DNA of 64,000 nucleotides. Origin: Sipunculus nudus. Lineage: Eukaryota; Annelida; Sipuncula; Golfingiida; Sipunculidae. Below the pieces are notes generated by a model. It did no database searches, was not told the origin of the DNA, and was given only the letters and a program-made list of their open reading frames with translations. Shown here in pieces: positions 1-9,759 of this stretch. Numbering within the stretch: position 1 is the stretch's first letter; each line of letters starts with the position of its first letter. The position numbers were made by a program, and so were the translations under genes. Where the stretch lies: assembly GCA_026874595.1 (NCBI GenBank), contig CM049310.1:42163558-42227557 (forward strand). Direction: 5' to 3'.

Positions 1-171
1 TGAGCTTGCATGGTTCCTTCGATGATTTCACAGGTGGCCGGTGCTCTTGATTTTGCTGACTCCATGAAACGGCTCCAGTTGAATTCATTCAAAGTATCTG
101 GAGAAAACTCCTTTCGTAGCGGGAAACAAGGGTCATGCACCAACTCTGCTATTTCTCTGGACATGAATTTC
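1..171 (-). CDS. Exon 3 (partial at window edge) of the unrecognised minus-strand gene
   Basis: After TGTAAACAG at 180-172, the frame set by exon 2 reads KFMSREIAELVHDPCFPLRK and stays open to position 1 with mixed, coding-like composition. The gene continues left of the window. Confidence 0.75.
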
Positions 172-321
172 CTGTTTACAAAAAAAAAAAAAAAAATTAA
201 AGAAATGATAAGAATAAATAAGGAACTAGGCTATCTAGAAAGTACACTACAATAAAATAGTATATATGATCAAGGACGTTCTTGATATGATAACATATAT
301 AACCATTATATATATAAGGAT

Positions 322-377
<56 letters not shown>

Positions 378-795
378 CAATGGCATTGTATGGAAAGTAA
401 ATGTTACGATATTAATAGTGAACTTGAAAAAAAACCAGTATATCTCTTTGCAGAACTATCAAAAGTTTAATTATTCATTTTCTTTTAATTATGGTTGTAT
501 TATTGAGTCTATATATATACCGTATATTTGCAATGATGGCACGTCTAACAGCCGGCCTTTTCATTAGGAGGGCCACTGCTTTCTGATACTTTCCCTCGCG
601 AAGTGGAGTCAGGATCTGACGAATGCAACGGGGCACCTTCCTCTTACCTTGTCCTCGTGAGGTGGACGTTGGGGTACCCGTCTGGAAAAAAAACATGTCT
701 TGGAAATCCTTCCTTGTTACTTCAATATTTATTGTTATTTGATAAAAATTGATGCTCTTGTTCACAATTTCTATCTACGTCTTAAAACGATTATA

Positions 796-856
<61 letters not shown>

Positions 857-1348
857 CGATTTTTAATCTTCGATTTTTGTCCTGGCTTTTAGGTAAGTGT
901 GTTAGGCAAGGAGAGTTACAGATAAAATTCGCATTTTTAAAAGTTTCCAAAAATTATGACAGCTGCAATATATTGGGCTTACATTCAATATTATACTTAC
1001 ACAAAAATAACTTATAGAAACATGACCATGGTCTTTACTTACTTTCATACAAACAACTTAATGCAGAGTTTTATTACTGTATTTCCATATTTCATCTCTC
1101 GATGCGCAAGGTGATATAATTGAAAAAATACTGTGTAATTATTTTTCAATGAATACCACAATATAAAAAGCTTATTTTTACCTGCCATTTTACATTCATA
1201 CTCATAGTCATACTTTATGTGTTATTTATTGAGAATTTATTTATTGTCTGTATTAATTTGTCTGTATTATTAATTCATTGATTACTGTATAATGAAATTG
1301 GAATGTCAACAAGACATTCCTGTAATTGAAGGCAAATAAATCTTATCT

Positions 1349-1379
<31 letters not shown>

Positions 1380-4300
1380 TAAATGAAGTAACCAAAACAC
1401 AAGACATGCACATTTTACGAATTTTTATTGTCAACATAAATAATAAACCACAAGCCAAGTACACCTCAACTGCCCCCCGCCCCCCCCCCCCCCCACACAC
1501 ACACACGCACACACACACACATCTCTTCCTTCCACCGCCTATCAAAAGTCCGATTGGTGAGCCATATGAAGGACCGGGGTATCGAGTCCTGAAAATGACG
1601 AACGTTTGAATGTGAATAGTGAATGTCCGTTTGAACAACTTATCTCCCATTGGCACATTCAATTGATTCAGCGACATTCACTGTTTTCGGCAGTTATTAC
1701 TCAGTTCGGCTGAGACAAAACAAAAGACAGAGCGCGCTGTCTTGCAACACCCGACGGGTAAACGAAAGTGATTGACATGGTCGGTGCAGTGAATATCTCA
1801 CGTATCGTATATATAGTTATTTTAAGACTATGGTAACTGGTTATAATAATGAATTAACAAAATATCTTTAGTTCAAACTCACATATTCTAATTTCTACAA
1901 TTAAAAAATCATTAAGAATAAGGCTTAAAAAAATTTAATCAAGTTAAGTGTATATATATATATATAATTATTATTATTAAATTATTATTATTGTTACATA
2001 ATATTTTGTTTTGTGAATTAATTAAAAATAATACAGGGAACATAGTACGTATACGGGGGAGGGTACGGTGTCCCTTTCGCGCATTGGAATTTTTTGAAAA
2101 TATATAATATAAAGAAAACATTTTGAGGTACATTTCCATGAGATTTTGAGGATTTTCTGTTCGTTGTTTTCTGAAAAGTCGGGTTGATTACTTTGACACA
2201 TTCCCCCGAGATCCCCCCCCCCCCCACCCCCGGCTCAAAAGTGGGTATGGATATAGCCTCTCTATGGGCGGATCCCGGATTTGGAGATGGGGGGGGGGGG
2301 CAACCTTCGGCCGAAGACCAATGAAGTCAGGGGGCGAGCGTCCTAGGGGCGAAGCTTAATGGGGGGGGGGGGGGGGCTTCCCCAGAAATTGAATTCAAGA
2401 TGCACTGAAATGCGATTTTCCAAGCAACTGGCGGTATATTTTCCGGGTCTATTTCACACCACAGGCGCCGACCCGTTATTTTAGGGTTTTGTTGGGGTGG
2501 ATAAGTAATCTAATTTGATGTGTCAAAAGGCCCAAGGGAAAATTTCGAAAAACTATACATATTTTACTGCATTCTGGTGCATTTTTGGGAGTCATTATCG
2601 AGCAATGCTTACATCGTTAAAACATATGAGAATGCAACTTCTGTCGTCCTGAAAGTCAATTTGAAGGATTTGTTTTGCCATAAGAACATTATTTGAATTT
2701 TCGAATATTTTCTTGCGTCTCAAAACCAAGAATATTGGGCATTTGCCTCTTGCCCCTCCCCGCCCGAGGCTATATGTACAGCCCTTTAACTTTAAACTTT
2801 TAAAATAGGGTCTGAATAAGTATGGCGTCTTAGGCGCCCGCGCTCTGACATGATAAAGATTCGGAGAGCCTTGTCAGGAGTTTAGGGGGGGGGGATTGAA
2901 TTGTTGGGCTTCGAAAACTAGGGGGCGTGAGCCCCCCCCCCCCCCCCCCCTTGGATCCGCGCCTGATTTCCCCCCACACCCCATATCGACGCCCCTGACT
3001 GCATGTGAAGACCTATAATGTAGGTTCAGTTCTAAGCAACATAATCAAGCGCGGGTCCAGGATGTTTTTGCATGTTCGGAGGGGGGAAAGAGTACGTAGT
3101 CAGGGAATGTGAAGGCCCAGGAACTGGTCTTAAAATAATGAGAATAACAATAGCCCCTGGATCTGCGCCTGATGATACGATCATAATAATTCAGGACTCG
3201 ACGTTAATTTTTAAAGTACTTGCCCACTAGGGCAAGTAAGATCAAGTATTTACGTGCCCTATAGATGAATTTTTACTTGCTTGAAACAATGACCACAAAC
3301 AAAAAAAGTCTTCAACATGATTATTTTACAACAATGAACATGTTCAAATATTTGTTTATTATATTTTTCTTCAGTATATGCACATATAAACATACAGGTA
3401 ATTTAAAACAGACGTAATATACAATTTATTTTATTTCTCCAGAAAAGGAAATGCTCATTTAAGAGTAGTTTAGTTTCACACCTTTTGGGGTAGGGTTTTA
3501 TGATGGATCCACTTACCAACACGGGCAAGTATAGGACTCAGCTTTTAGTTGCCCTGTCATCATTTTCTGAAATTTTTACTTGAACCGGGCAAGGGTTAAC
3601 CCTTAATGTCGAGTCCTATCTGATGCAATGAAGCTAAAGCCTGAGGGTGTTCATTTTCTATACAAATAATTGCAGATGAATCGCGAAGAGATAGAAACAG
3701 TATATGATGTCATCAAAGAGAAGTTCAATTTCCCTGGAAAGCTGAAGGAGCAACAACTCACAGCACTGGAACATTTGCTCACGGGAAGAAATGTGTTCGC
3801 CTTGTTGCCTACAGGATATGGGAAAAGCTTGATATATACCCTTATCCCCCTCCTCTTAGACCAGGTGACACTTATGATTTATTGAAAAAACACAATACCT
3901 TATTCATTATGTGTATACATATAGTCATTTAAATTATATCATGCCGTGATTTAACTTATCGATCTCGTTTATCCAGCTTAATTCCTATTGAAACTTAACT
4001 TATATGAAAACATATGAATTTCTGTTACCCATATATATCCTATCCACACGAAAGGGGTCGGGGAGGGGGGGGGGGGGGTCGGAGTTATCACATGGTACGT
4101 GTTAGTGGGGCGGGGGGTCAGAGTTATCACATTAGTACGTGTTAGTGGGGCGGGGCTCGGAGTTACCATATGGTACGTGTTAGTGGGGCGGGGGGTCGGA
4201 GTTATCACATGGTACGTGTTAGAGGGGCGGGGGGTCAGAGTTACCATATGGTACGTGTTAGTGGGGCGGGGCTCGGAGTTATCATATGGTACGTGTTAGT

Positions 4301-5061
4301 GGGGCGGGGATCGGAGTTACCATATGGTACGTGTTAGTGGGGCGGGGGTCGGAGTTATCACATGGTACGGGTTAGTGGGACCAGGAGGGCTATGTATGGA
4401 CTAGCAATCCCCCATAAATATATTGAAGTACTCTCATTTTGTTTGTTGAAAAGCGGATCGGAATGCATTATAAGGGAGCCAGGAAGCTAACTATGAGAGG
4501 TGTAAATATTGAAACCAGTATATCTTATACATAATATATAGTCATATTGGCCATAATAACCAGAGAGACGAATATTCAGCATTTTTAGATTATTATAAAG
4601 ATATATTTTTATTAATAAGTAGAATAGTAAGGCAATAATTTAGTACGATGCAATTTGTATGAAATAGCTTTGTTGGAGGAATTCGCTCTCTTCTCAGGGA
4701 CCTCTATTTTTATTATATTTACCTTCCGAAGTTTGAGGTTTCTTGGCGTCTTGCAAGGACTCCGAGGCCTCTTTTTAGTACTGATGTAGCTGATGGCAGC
4801 AGTTCTGCTTTCCAAGTCAGATAAAGCTTCCCTATGAGCGGTCACATGTCCAAGTAATTGGAAGCAATTTTTACACAAAAAAGGCCCTTCTCTCTTCCCT
4901 CTCGGAGTAAGTGGTGCCAAGTCCAGGGCCTCCTGCAAAGCCGTAGAAACTGCTGTCGACGATCTTTTCAACTTTGACTGAAGGGTGTATCGTTGATACC
5001 CCCCCGCCCTTGCTTCAAACGATGAGCAACAATTTGCGCAGGTTTCCAAGAAGGAATCCAT
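1..5061 (-). CDS. Unrecognised protein with paired C-x2-C motifs, 5' part of a split gene; exons 4723-5061, 521-681, 1-171
   Basis: Three minus-strand exons join in frame. Exon 1 runs from the ATG at 5061 (context AAGATGG; no earlier in-frame ATG) to 4723 and ends CGGAAG before GTAAAT, phase 0. Exon 2 (681 to 521) follows TTTTTTCCAG and ends ATACG before GTATAT, phase 2. Exon 3 starts at 171 after GTAAACAG, completes the split arginine codon and stays open to the window edge. The visible part is about 223 residues. Residues 8 and 11 form one C-x2-C and residues 63 and 66 a second (FLCKNC), suggesting an N-terminal zinc-binding domain; a basic Ser/Pro/Thr-rich linker follows, then KVPRCIRQILTPLREGKYQK. 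I do not recognise the family. The context suggests a transposon-encoded, possibly transposase-type, protein. The first intron contains exon 1 of the opposite-strand helicase gene. Confidence 0.72.
180..196. repeat. Poly(A)/poly(T) tract forming the acceptor polypyrimidine tract of minus-strand exon 3
   Basis: A run of about 16 A on the plus strand is a T-run on the minus strand just before GTAAACAG, so it serves as the polypyrimidine tract. Confidence 0.5.
324..374. repeat. (GA)n microsatellite
   Basis: About 25 uninterrupted GA units lie in the intron of the minus-strand gene. Confidence 0.95.
521..681 (-). CDS. Exon 2 of the unrecognised minus-strand gene
   Basis: The exon is bounded by a polypyrimidine-AG acceptor and a GTATAT donor. 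It encodes a basic segment beginning TGTPTSTSRGQGKRK. Its phases (0 in, 2 out) match both neighbours. Its balanced base composition contrasts with the AT-rich flanks. Confidence 0.75.
800..853. repeat. (TA)n microsatellite
   Basis: A pure TA dinucleotide tract of about 26 units. Confidence 0.95.
1200..1380 (+). mobile_element. Probable non-LTR retroelement 3' tail ending in (TCTTA)n
   Basis: AATTGAAGGCAAATAAA is followed directly by about eight TCTTA units (1340-1379). A unique AT-rich 3' end followed by a pentamer tail is typical of invertebrate LINE or SINE 3' ends. No reverse-transcriptase coding sequence is visible. Confidence 0.35.
1480..1523. repeat. C-run plus (CA)n microsatellite
   Basis: A C-run is followed by a (CA)n tract with one interruption (CGCA). 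Confidence 0.9.
2210..2970. repeat. Degenerate repeat bounded by GGCGGATCC / GGATCCGCGCC and G/C runs
   Basis: GGGCGGATCCCGGATTTGG at about 2268 and CTTGGATCCGCGCCTGA at about 2952 share GGATCCGC in inverted orientation, and long G- or C-runs lie just inside. A second CTGGATCTGCGCCTGAT is at about 3156. This looks like a decayed DNA element. No coding sequence is visible. Confidence 0.4.
3193..3617. mobile_element. MITE family F, copy 1
   Basis: The ends AGGACTCGACGTTAA and TTAATGTCGAGTCCT form 15-bp terminal inverted repeats with one mismatch around a 425-bp non-coding body rich in ACTTGCCC/GGGCAAGT motifs. A second copy lies at about 19974-20411. No clear target duplication was seen. Confidence 0.7.
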
Positions 5062-5385
5062 CTTTGCACAGGGGATGAAAAGGCGCCAAAACACTAACCT
5101 CACACGTCATATTCCGCGAAAAAAATCGCTCACAACGTACCACGCGCAGAGCTTCTTCTGAAGAAACACCGCCCATGTAATTGAATATAATCCCTTTATA
5201 TGTATGCACACATGCATATATATCACACACATACACACACACACACACTCTGTATATATATATACAGAGAGAGCTAGAGAGAGAGAGAGAGAGAGAGATT
5301 TGTTCTGTTCCCAAATGTTCAGACCACCTGTCTAATACGACCACTTGAACCCAGTCCCTTGAGTGGTCGCATTAGACAGGTTCGA

Positions 5386-5484
<99 letters not shown>

Positions 5485-5763
5485 CTCTGGCCCTTATGAA
5501 CACATAGGCTATTATAGCGGCCTATATATAGTTATCGGTATGTTTTTATCTATATAAAAAATTAATAAATATTAAAAATTATTAACACAGGTTGTAGGAA
5601 AAGAAGGACAACACATAACGGTGGTCATAACCCCACTTAAGAGTTTGATGGCAGATCAGGTGGAAAAGGCCACAAGTCAAGGAATCCAGGCATCAGCTAT
5701 ATCAGCCTTTAAGGTGTACAAAGAACAGGAACAAGGTTTGTCTTCTAAGATAGGCTCCTTTTA

Positions 5764-5825
<62 letters not shown>

Positions 5826-7706
5826 TTCATTCAATGAAACTCAAAACTTTTTCGGTGTTCCTTTATAAAATATAAAGGCACCTACATCGCATCCTGTACT
5901 CCCAGTCCTTCTGGAAATACACTTAGTGTGCATATATATATAGATACCTTTGCTATATTACCAGTGGCGGATCAAGAGGGGATCCCATTCGGTTATTGCC
6001 TGCCCGGTCCGTTCAGTTGCAAGTTACAATATGTTTCATTATAACTACTGTTATTTTCCTATATATTCTTGTTTTTTTTTATGATTACGCTTTATTATTA
6101 AATTTATTTAAGTTATCCACATTTGATTACTTTCGTTGATTTAAATTATTTCAACTTATTTCAGCAACGATGAAATTTGGAGAAAAGGGATCTCTGTTGT
6201 TCATGTCCCCTGAAGTGGCATCCAGTGCCAGCGGTCAGCAGCTGATATCTGATATGGTGAGAGTCCATGCGAAGAGAGTGTGTCTTCTTGCTATGGATGA
6301 AGCTCACTGTATAACAAAATGGTAATTAGATATTCTAATATAAAGTCAACTCTTACCAATACTTAAAAAAATAATTCAGATAAACAAGCTAGAATTTTTA
6401 ATAGCCCGGGAGGCTCAGGCAAACGTTCAAAGTTGTAGAGTGTCCTATCATATAGCTGATGTATATATACTATGTGTTCAAGTTTGCAGTGTAATGTAAA
6501 TTTTATTCTTTTCTATTTTTAATGATTATCATAACTTCAGTTTCAATGTTTTCTTATATGGAAAATTTAATTATGTTTACACCATTAACAAGTTCTCTTG
6601 AGGCAACGGAAAATATCTCATGCAGACTATTAAAAGCCGGGTGTCCTTTAGAGATTTCGAGCGTCAAACATGCATGCTTAAATATACGTGTTCCTGAAAT
6701 CATATAGCGTAAAATACATTAAGTTCTATATATGGCAGTGTGCTTATATTTTGACACATGCACGCAGATATCTGTGTGTGTGCGTGACTGTATATAGATG
6801 TGCATTTTTGTGTGTGTGTGTGTGATGGTGTGTTCATTTACATGTTATATATTAAGTATATTCATGATTCCATATCAATATGCAGGGGTCAGGAGTTTAG
6901 ACCAGCATATGGGGAAGTCGGATTACTCAGGACCTTTTTTCCTGACTGTCCGATCCTTTGTTGCACAGCCACCGCCACTAACGATGTCAAACGTGACATC
7001 TACTTGAAAATGGGCCTTGACGACACTTCAACTGAAACAGTTGGTGTCATTCCAGACAGGTATAGGCCTAATTTTAACTTTAATTGTATATATACACTTA
7101 TTAGTTCTCCGGCTCGAAATCATCCAATTGTCCCAGCAAATTAGTTGTGAAATATTTTTCTTGTGCCACATATAAAGCATAATTTTCAAATATATGAAAC
7201 GTATTTATATATATTAAGCACCCTTGCGTTTATACCGATTCCTAGATGCGACTCTTCTGCTACATTGCTCCATCTATATGGTCAAATTCATTATTCATAT
7301 AGACACCATCTCTTTTTTATCTTTTTATTTTCATCAACTACACTATGCACTTCATACATATATGTCTGTCCGCTTTCATATTAGCTCATGAGAGAATTCA
7401 AAACTTCACCGAGTACGTATCACTCAGGGCACTTCTTGTATATAGGAAGTATGTGGGTTTAATCTTTGAAGTATAGGTGATTGTTTAACAAATAAAACAC
7501 GTCTAATAAACATATGTTGTTCAAAATATTTATCATATACTATATCTTTTTATTCATTAAAGACCGAATATCTTCCTAGAGGTCAGGAGGTGCACTCGTG
7601 ACTTCGAGGAGGAACTCCGCTTCCTGGTAGAGGTCGTCAGAGAGCACAAAATTAACACTCCAAAGACTGTCATATACTGCAGGTACTGTTAAATGATATT
7701 TCCGTA

Positions 7707-7760
<54 letters not shown>

Positions 7761-8729
7761 TAATAATAATAATAATAATAAATAATTATATATATATATG
7801 TATATTTATATATATATAATATCCTATATATTTTAATATTTTATTGGTTTTCCCAGATACTTGGCCACATTTTTAAACAAATATATCTTTTATATCAATC
7901 GGCGATTGATACATATTTGCTAAAGGAAACTGTGTGGAAACGTAACATAGTACATATACACAAAAGAAAACATGTATCATTCTAATGTGACGCAATAGGA
8001 GTGACATGAATGGTGTAAATTTGTAGGAACTCTGTCGGTTCGATTATTATGGTTGTGATTAGGTTAGAGAAAGGCTTATTTCTTCTATTAATGCACATAT
8101 TCCTTTTTGTCAAAAGGAACATCACCACCACGAGCCAGGTCTGGGCCTTCCTGGATGAGGAGACAGCGGAGTGCAGCGATGACAGGATGGTGGAGATGTA
8201 TCATGCATCGACCGCCACGGACAAACAAGAGGACATCATCAGAGAGTTCTGTAGCACCACCTCCAAAATCAGAGTGCTAGTGTCCACTATTGCCTTTGGC
8301 ATGGGGGTGTCCATCCCGGATATTCGTCTGGTTGTGCATTTCGGGGCACCAGACGATGTAATGAACTATGCACAAGAGATGGGAAGGGCGGGGAGGGACG
8401 GTCAGCAGAGTGTTGCTATTTTATTGGCACACCCTCTCAGCATGGTGCCGAGGTTATGTTCAGAGCCCATGAGGGGTATTATAACCGAGAAAGGGTGCAT
8501 CAGGGTTAAACTGCTTGCCCACCTGTCTTCCGTTTTGGGTTTGAGTGAGGATTGTACTTTGGACAAAACGGAATTCTGCACCTCAGCAGATGTAGATACC
8601 GGCACTCTATGTGTCTGTACAGCTTGTAAGTGCTGCACTTACTGTACAGAGTGTTGCACTTGTTCAACAAAACAAGTGGCCTCCCAAACACTAAAAGATA
8701 GAATTGAAGGCTTAATCACATCAGTTTAA
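3676..8729 (+). CDS. RecQ-like superfamily 2 DNA helicase, 465 aa, six exons
   Basis: The exons are 3676-3864, 5591-5735, 6165-6321, 6886-7059, 7563-7682 and 8117-8729. They total 1398 nt, exactly 466 codons including TAA, and all junctions are GT-AG with matching phases. Motifs in order: Q-motif region KLKEQQLTAL (22-31); Walker A LPTGYGKS (44-51); Ia ITPLKSLMADQ (76-86); DEAH (156-159) followed by CITKW and FRP; III TATA (191-194); V STIAFGMGVSIPD (318-330); VI QEMGRAGRDG (348-357). These are the RecQ helicase signatures, implying an ATP-dependent DNA-unwinding core. Winged-helix and HRDC domains are absent; instead a cysteine-rich segment (about residues 427-444) lies near the C terminus. 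ATG 3676 directly follows TTGCAG, so a 5' UTR exon may exist; an in-frame ATG at 3670 is the alternative. The short, intact protein and its interlocked partner suggest a transposon-borne helicase rather than a cellular RecQ. Confidence 0.9.
4080..4377. repeat. 39-40-bp G-rich minisatellite, about 7.5 copies
   Basis: GGTACGTGTTAGTGGGGCGG recurs at about 40-bp spacing inside intron 1 of the helicase gene, alternating GTTATCACAT and GTTACCATAT variants. Confidence 0.9.
4723..5061 (-). CDS. Exon 1 of the unrecognised minus-strand gene
   Basis: The exon encodes 113 residues from ATG to a phase-0 donor. It carries both C-x2-C pairs and ends in a basic stretch (KKRPRSPCKTPRNLKLRK). It lies inside intron 1 of the plus-strand helicase gene. 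Reading through the donor gives a stop at 4612, so the splice is needed for a longer product. Confidence 0.75.
5062..5165 (-). promoter_or_regulatory. CpG-containing leader/promoter candidate of the minus-strand gene
   Basis: Directly upstream of the ATG at 5061 is a stretch with several CpGs (ACGT, CGCG, ACGCGC) unlike the AT-rich, repeat-filled surroundings. It probably holds the 5' UTR and core promoter. This is inferred from position and composition only; no TATA box or initiator can be assigned. Confidence 0.3.
5326..5381. repeat. 20-bp inverted repeat (hairpin)
   Basis: ACCTGTCTAATACGACCACT (5326-5345) and AGTGGTCGCATTAGACAGGT (5362-5381) pair with one mismatch across a 16-nt loop. It lies about 270 bp upstream of the minus-strand ATG and inside helicase intron 1. 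Confidence 0.8.
5389..5482. repeat. (TA)n microsatellite
   Basis: A long TA tract interrupted once by TATTATA. Confidence 0.95.
5766..5821. repeat. (TA)n microsatellite
   Basis: A pure TA tract in helicase intron 2. Confidence 0.95.
7707..7783. repeat. (AAT)n microsatellite
   Basis: A trinucleotide tract with one GAT interruption in helicase intron 5. Confidence 0.95.
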
Positions 8730-8774
8730 TTGTCTGATTTAAAGGTGATTTGTTTGATGTTTCGCAGAGAAGGG

Positions 8775-9200
8775 TTGGAGGTTTTTTTTTTTTTTTGGGG
8801 GGGGGGGGGATTCGGGATGTATCACCTTTTTATATTTTCTAGATTTTTTTTGTGAGACCCCATATATGATGTTACACAGAGACGGGGGGGGGGGGATTAG
8901 GGATGCATCACCTTTTTATATTTTCTTGATTTTTTTTATGATATGTGAGACCCCATATATGATGTTACACAGAGACGGGGGGGGGGGGGATTAGGGATGT
9001 ATCACCTTTTTATATTTTCTTGATTTTTTTTATGATATGTGAGACCACATATATGATGTTACACAGAGACGGGAGGGGGGGGGGGGGATTCGGGATGTAT
9101 CACCTTTTAATATTTTATTGTATGTTACACAGAGACGGTGGGGTGTGGGGTGGGGGATTCGGGATGTAATCACCTTTTAATGTTTTCTGGTATTTTTTGA
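8775..9200 (+). repeat. G-run-containing tandem repeat, about 93-bp period
   Basis: ACACAGAGACGG followed by a G-run, GGATGTATCACCTTTT and TATATTTTCTTGATTTTT recurs at 8874, 8967, 9061 and 9127. It lies immediately 3' of the helicase stop codon. Confidence 0.85.
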
Positions 9201-9219
9201 TGATATGTGAGACATGTTT

Positions 9220-9223
9220 TATA

Positions 9224-9287
<64 letters not shown>

Positions 9288-9332
9288 GTATATATATATA
9301 TGTATGTATATATATGTATATACATATATATG
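9220..9332. repeat. (TA)n / TATG-rich microsatellite
   Basis: A long TA tract grading into TATATG repeats. Confidence 0.95.
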
Positions 9333-9529
9333 GTTTGGGGTGTGTATAGCACTATAGGCATGTTATTAATTCGAATTAAAAAATTTTAAAATACAATACC
9401 TCACGTTATTATATTTTATTTTCCCTGTTGAGAGAGAGAACGAGTGAAAGAGGTATAAGAAAGAAAGATTACTCCGATATTCTTTTCCTCAATTAGCTTC
9501 AAACATCAATACACTCTCTATAAGCAAGT

Positions 9530-9727
9530 TTATTTATTTCGCACGTTGTGGTTCAGTGCTGATGTTCTGGCGTAGAACGGTATTATAATCCGGTCCGTGT
9601 GGAAGTGAACGGAGAAACCTTCCTGAGGCTGATTCTCTGCTTGGAGAGTGAAATTCTTCCCACAATGCATTGCAACAAAATGTCCTCCATGGAGTAACAG
9701 CTCGCTCAGGGATGTGCATGATTCTAC
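9530..9727 (-). CDS. Terminal coding exon of an unrecognised minus-strand gene
   Basis: After TACTATTTTGCAG, the minus strand from 9727 reads 65 codons (VESCTSLSELLLHGGHFVAM at the start, ALNHNVRNK at the end) and stops with TAA. AATAAATAAA overlaps the stop and could serve as a polyadenylation signal. The base composition is mixed and the frame open throughout. Upstream exons should lie to the right, but I could not find one before 11.3 kb. The protein is not recognised. It could be a host gene antisense to the coiled-coil gene or another mobile-element gene. Confidence 0.45.
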   Translation of the reverse strand, partial: VESCTSLSELLLHGGHFVAMHCGKNFTLQAENQPQEGFSVHFHTDRIIIPFYARTSALNHNVRNK

Positions 9728-9759
9728 CTGCAAAATAGTAATATCCGTCACTTAGAATG

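Noticed and set aside
1363-1677. Overlapping frames rich in Gly/Val or Pro/Thr/His
   Set aside because: They are translations of a C-run and a (CA)n microsatellite.
3978-4299. Pro/Thr-rich and Gly/Val-rich frames
   Set aside because: They are translations of the 40-bp minisatellite on both strands.
3676-8729. Helicase as the autonomous Helitron Rep/Helicase for the Helitron-like repeats
   Set aside because: Its motifs are RecQ-type superfamily 2 (DEAH, QEMGRAGRDG), not the Pif1-type superfamily 1 helicase of Helitrons, and no HUH Rep motif is present.
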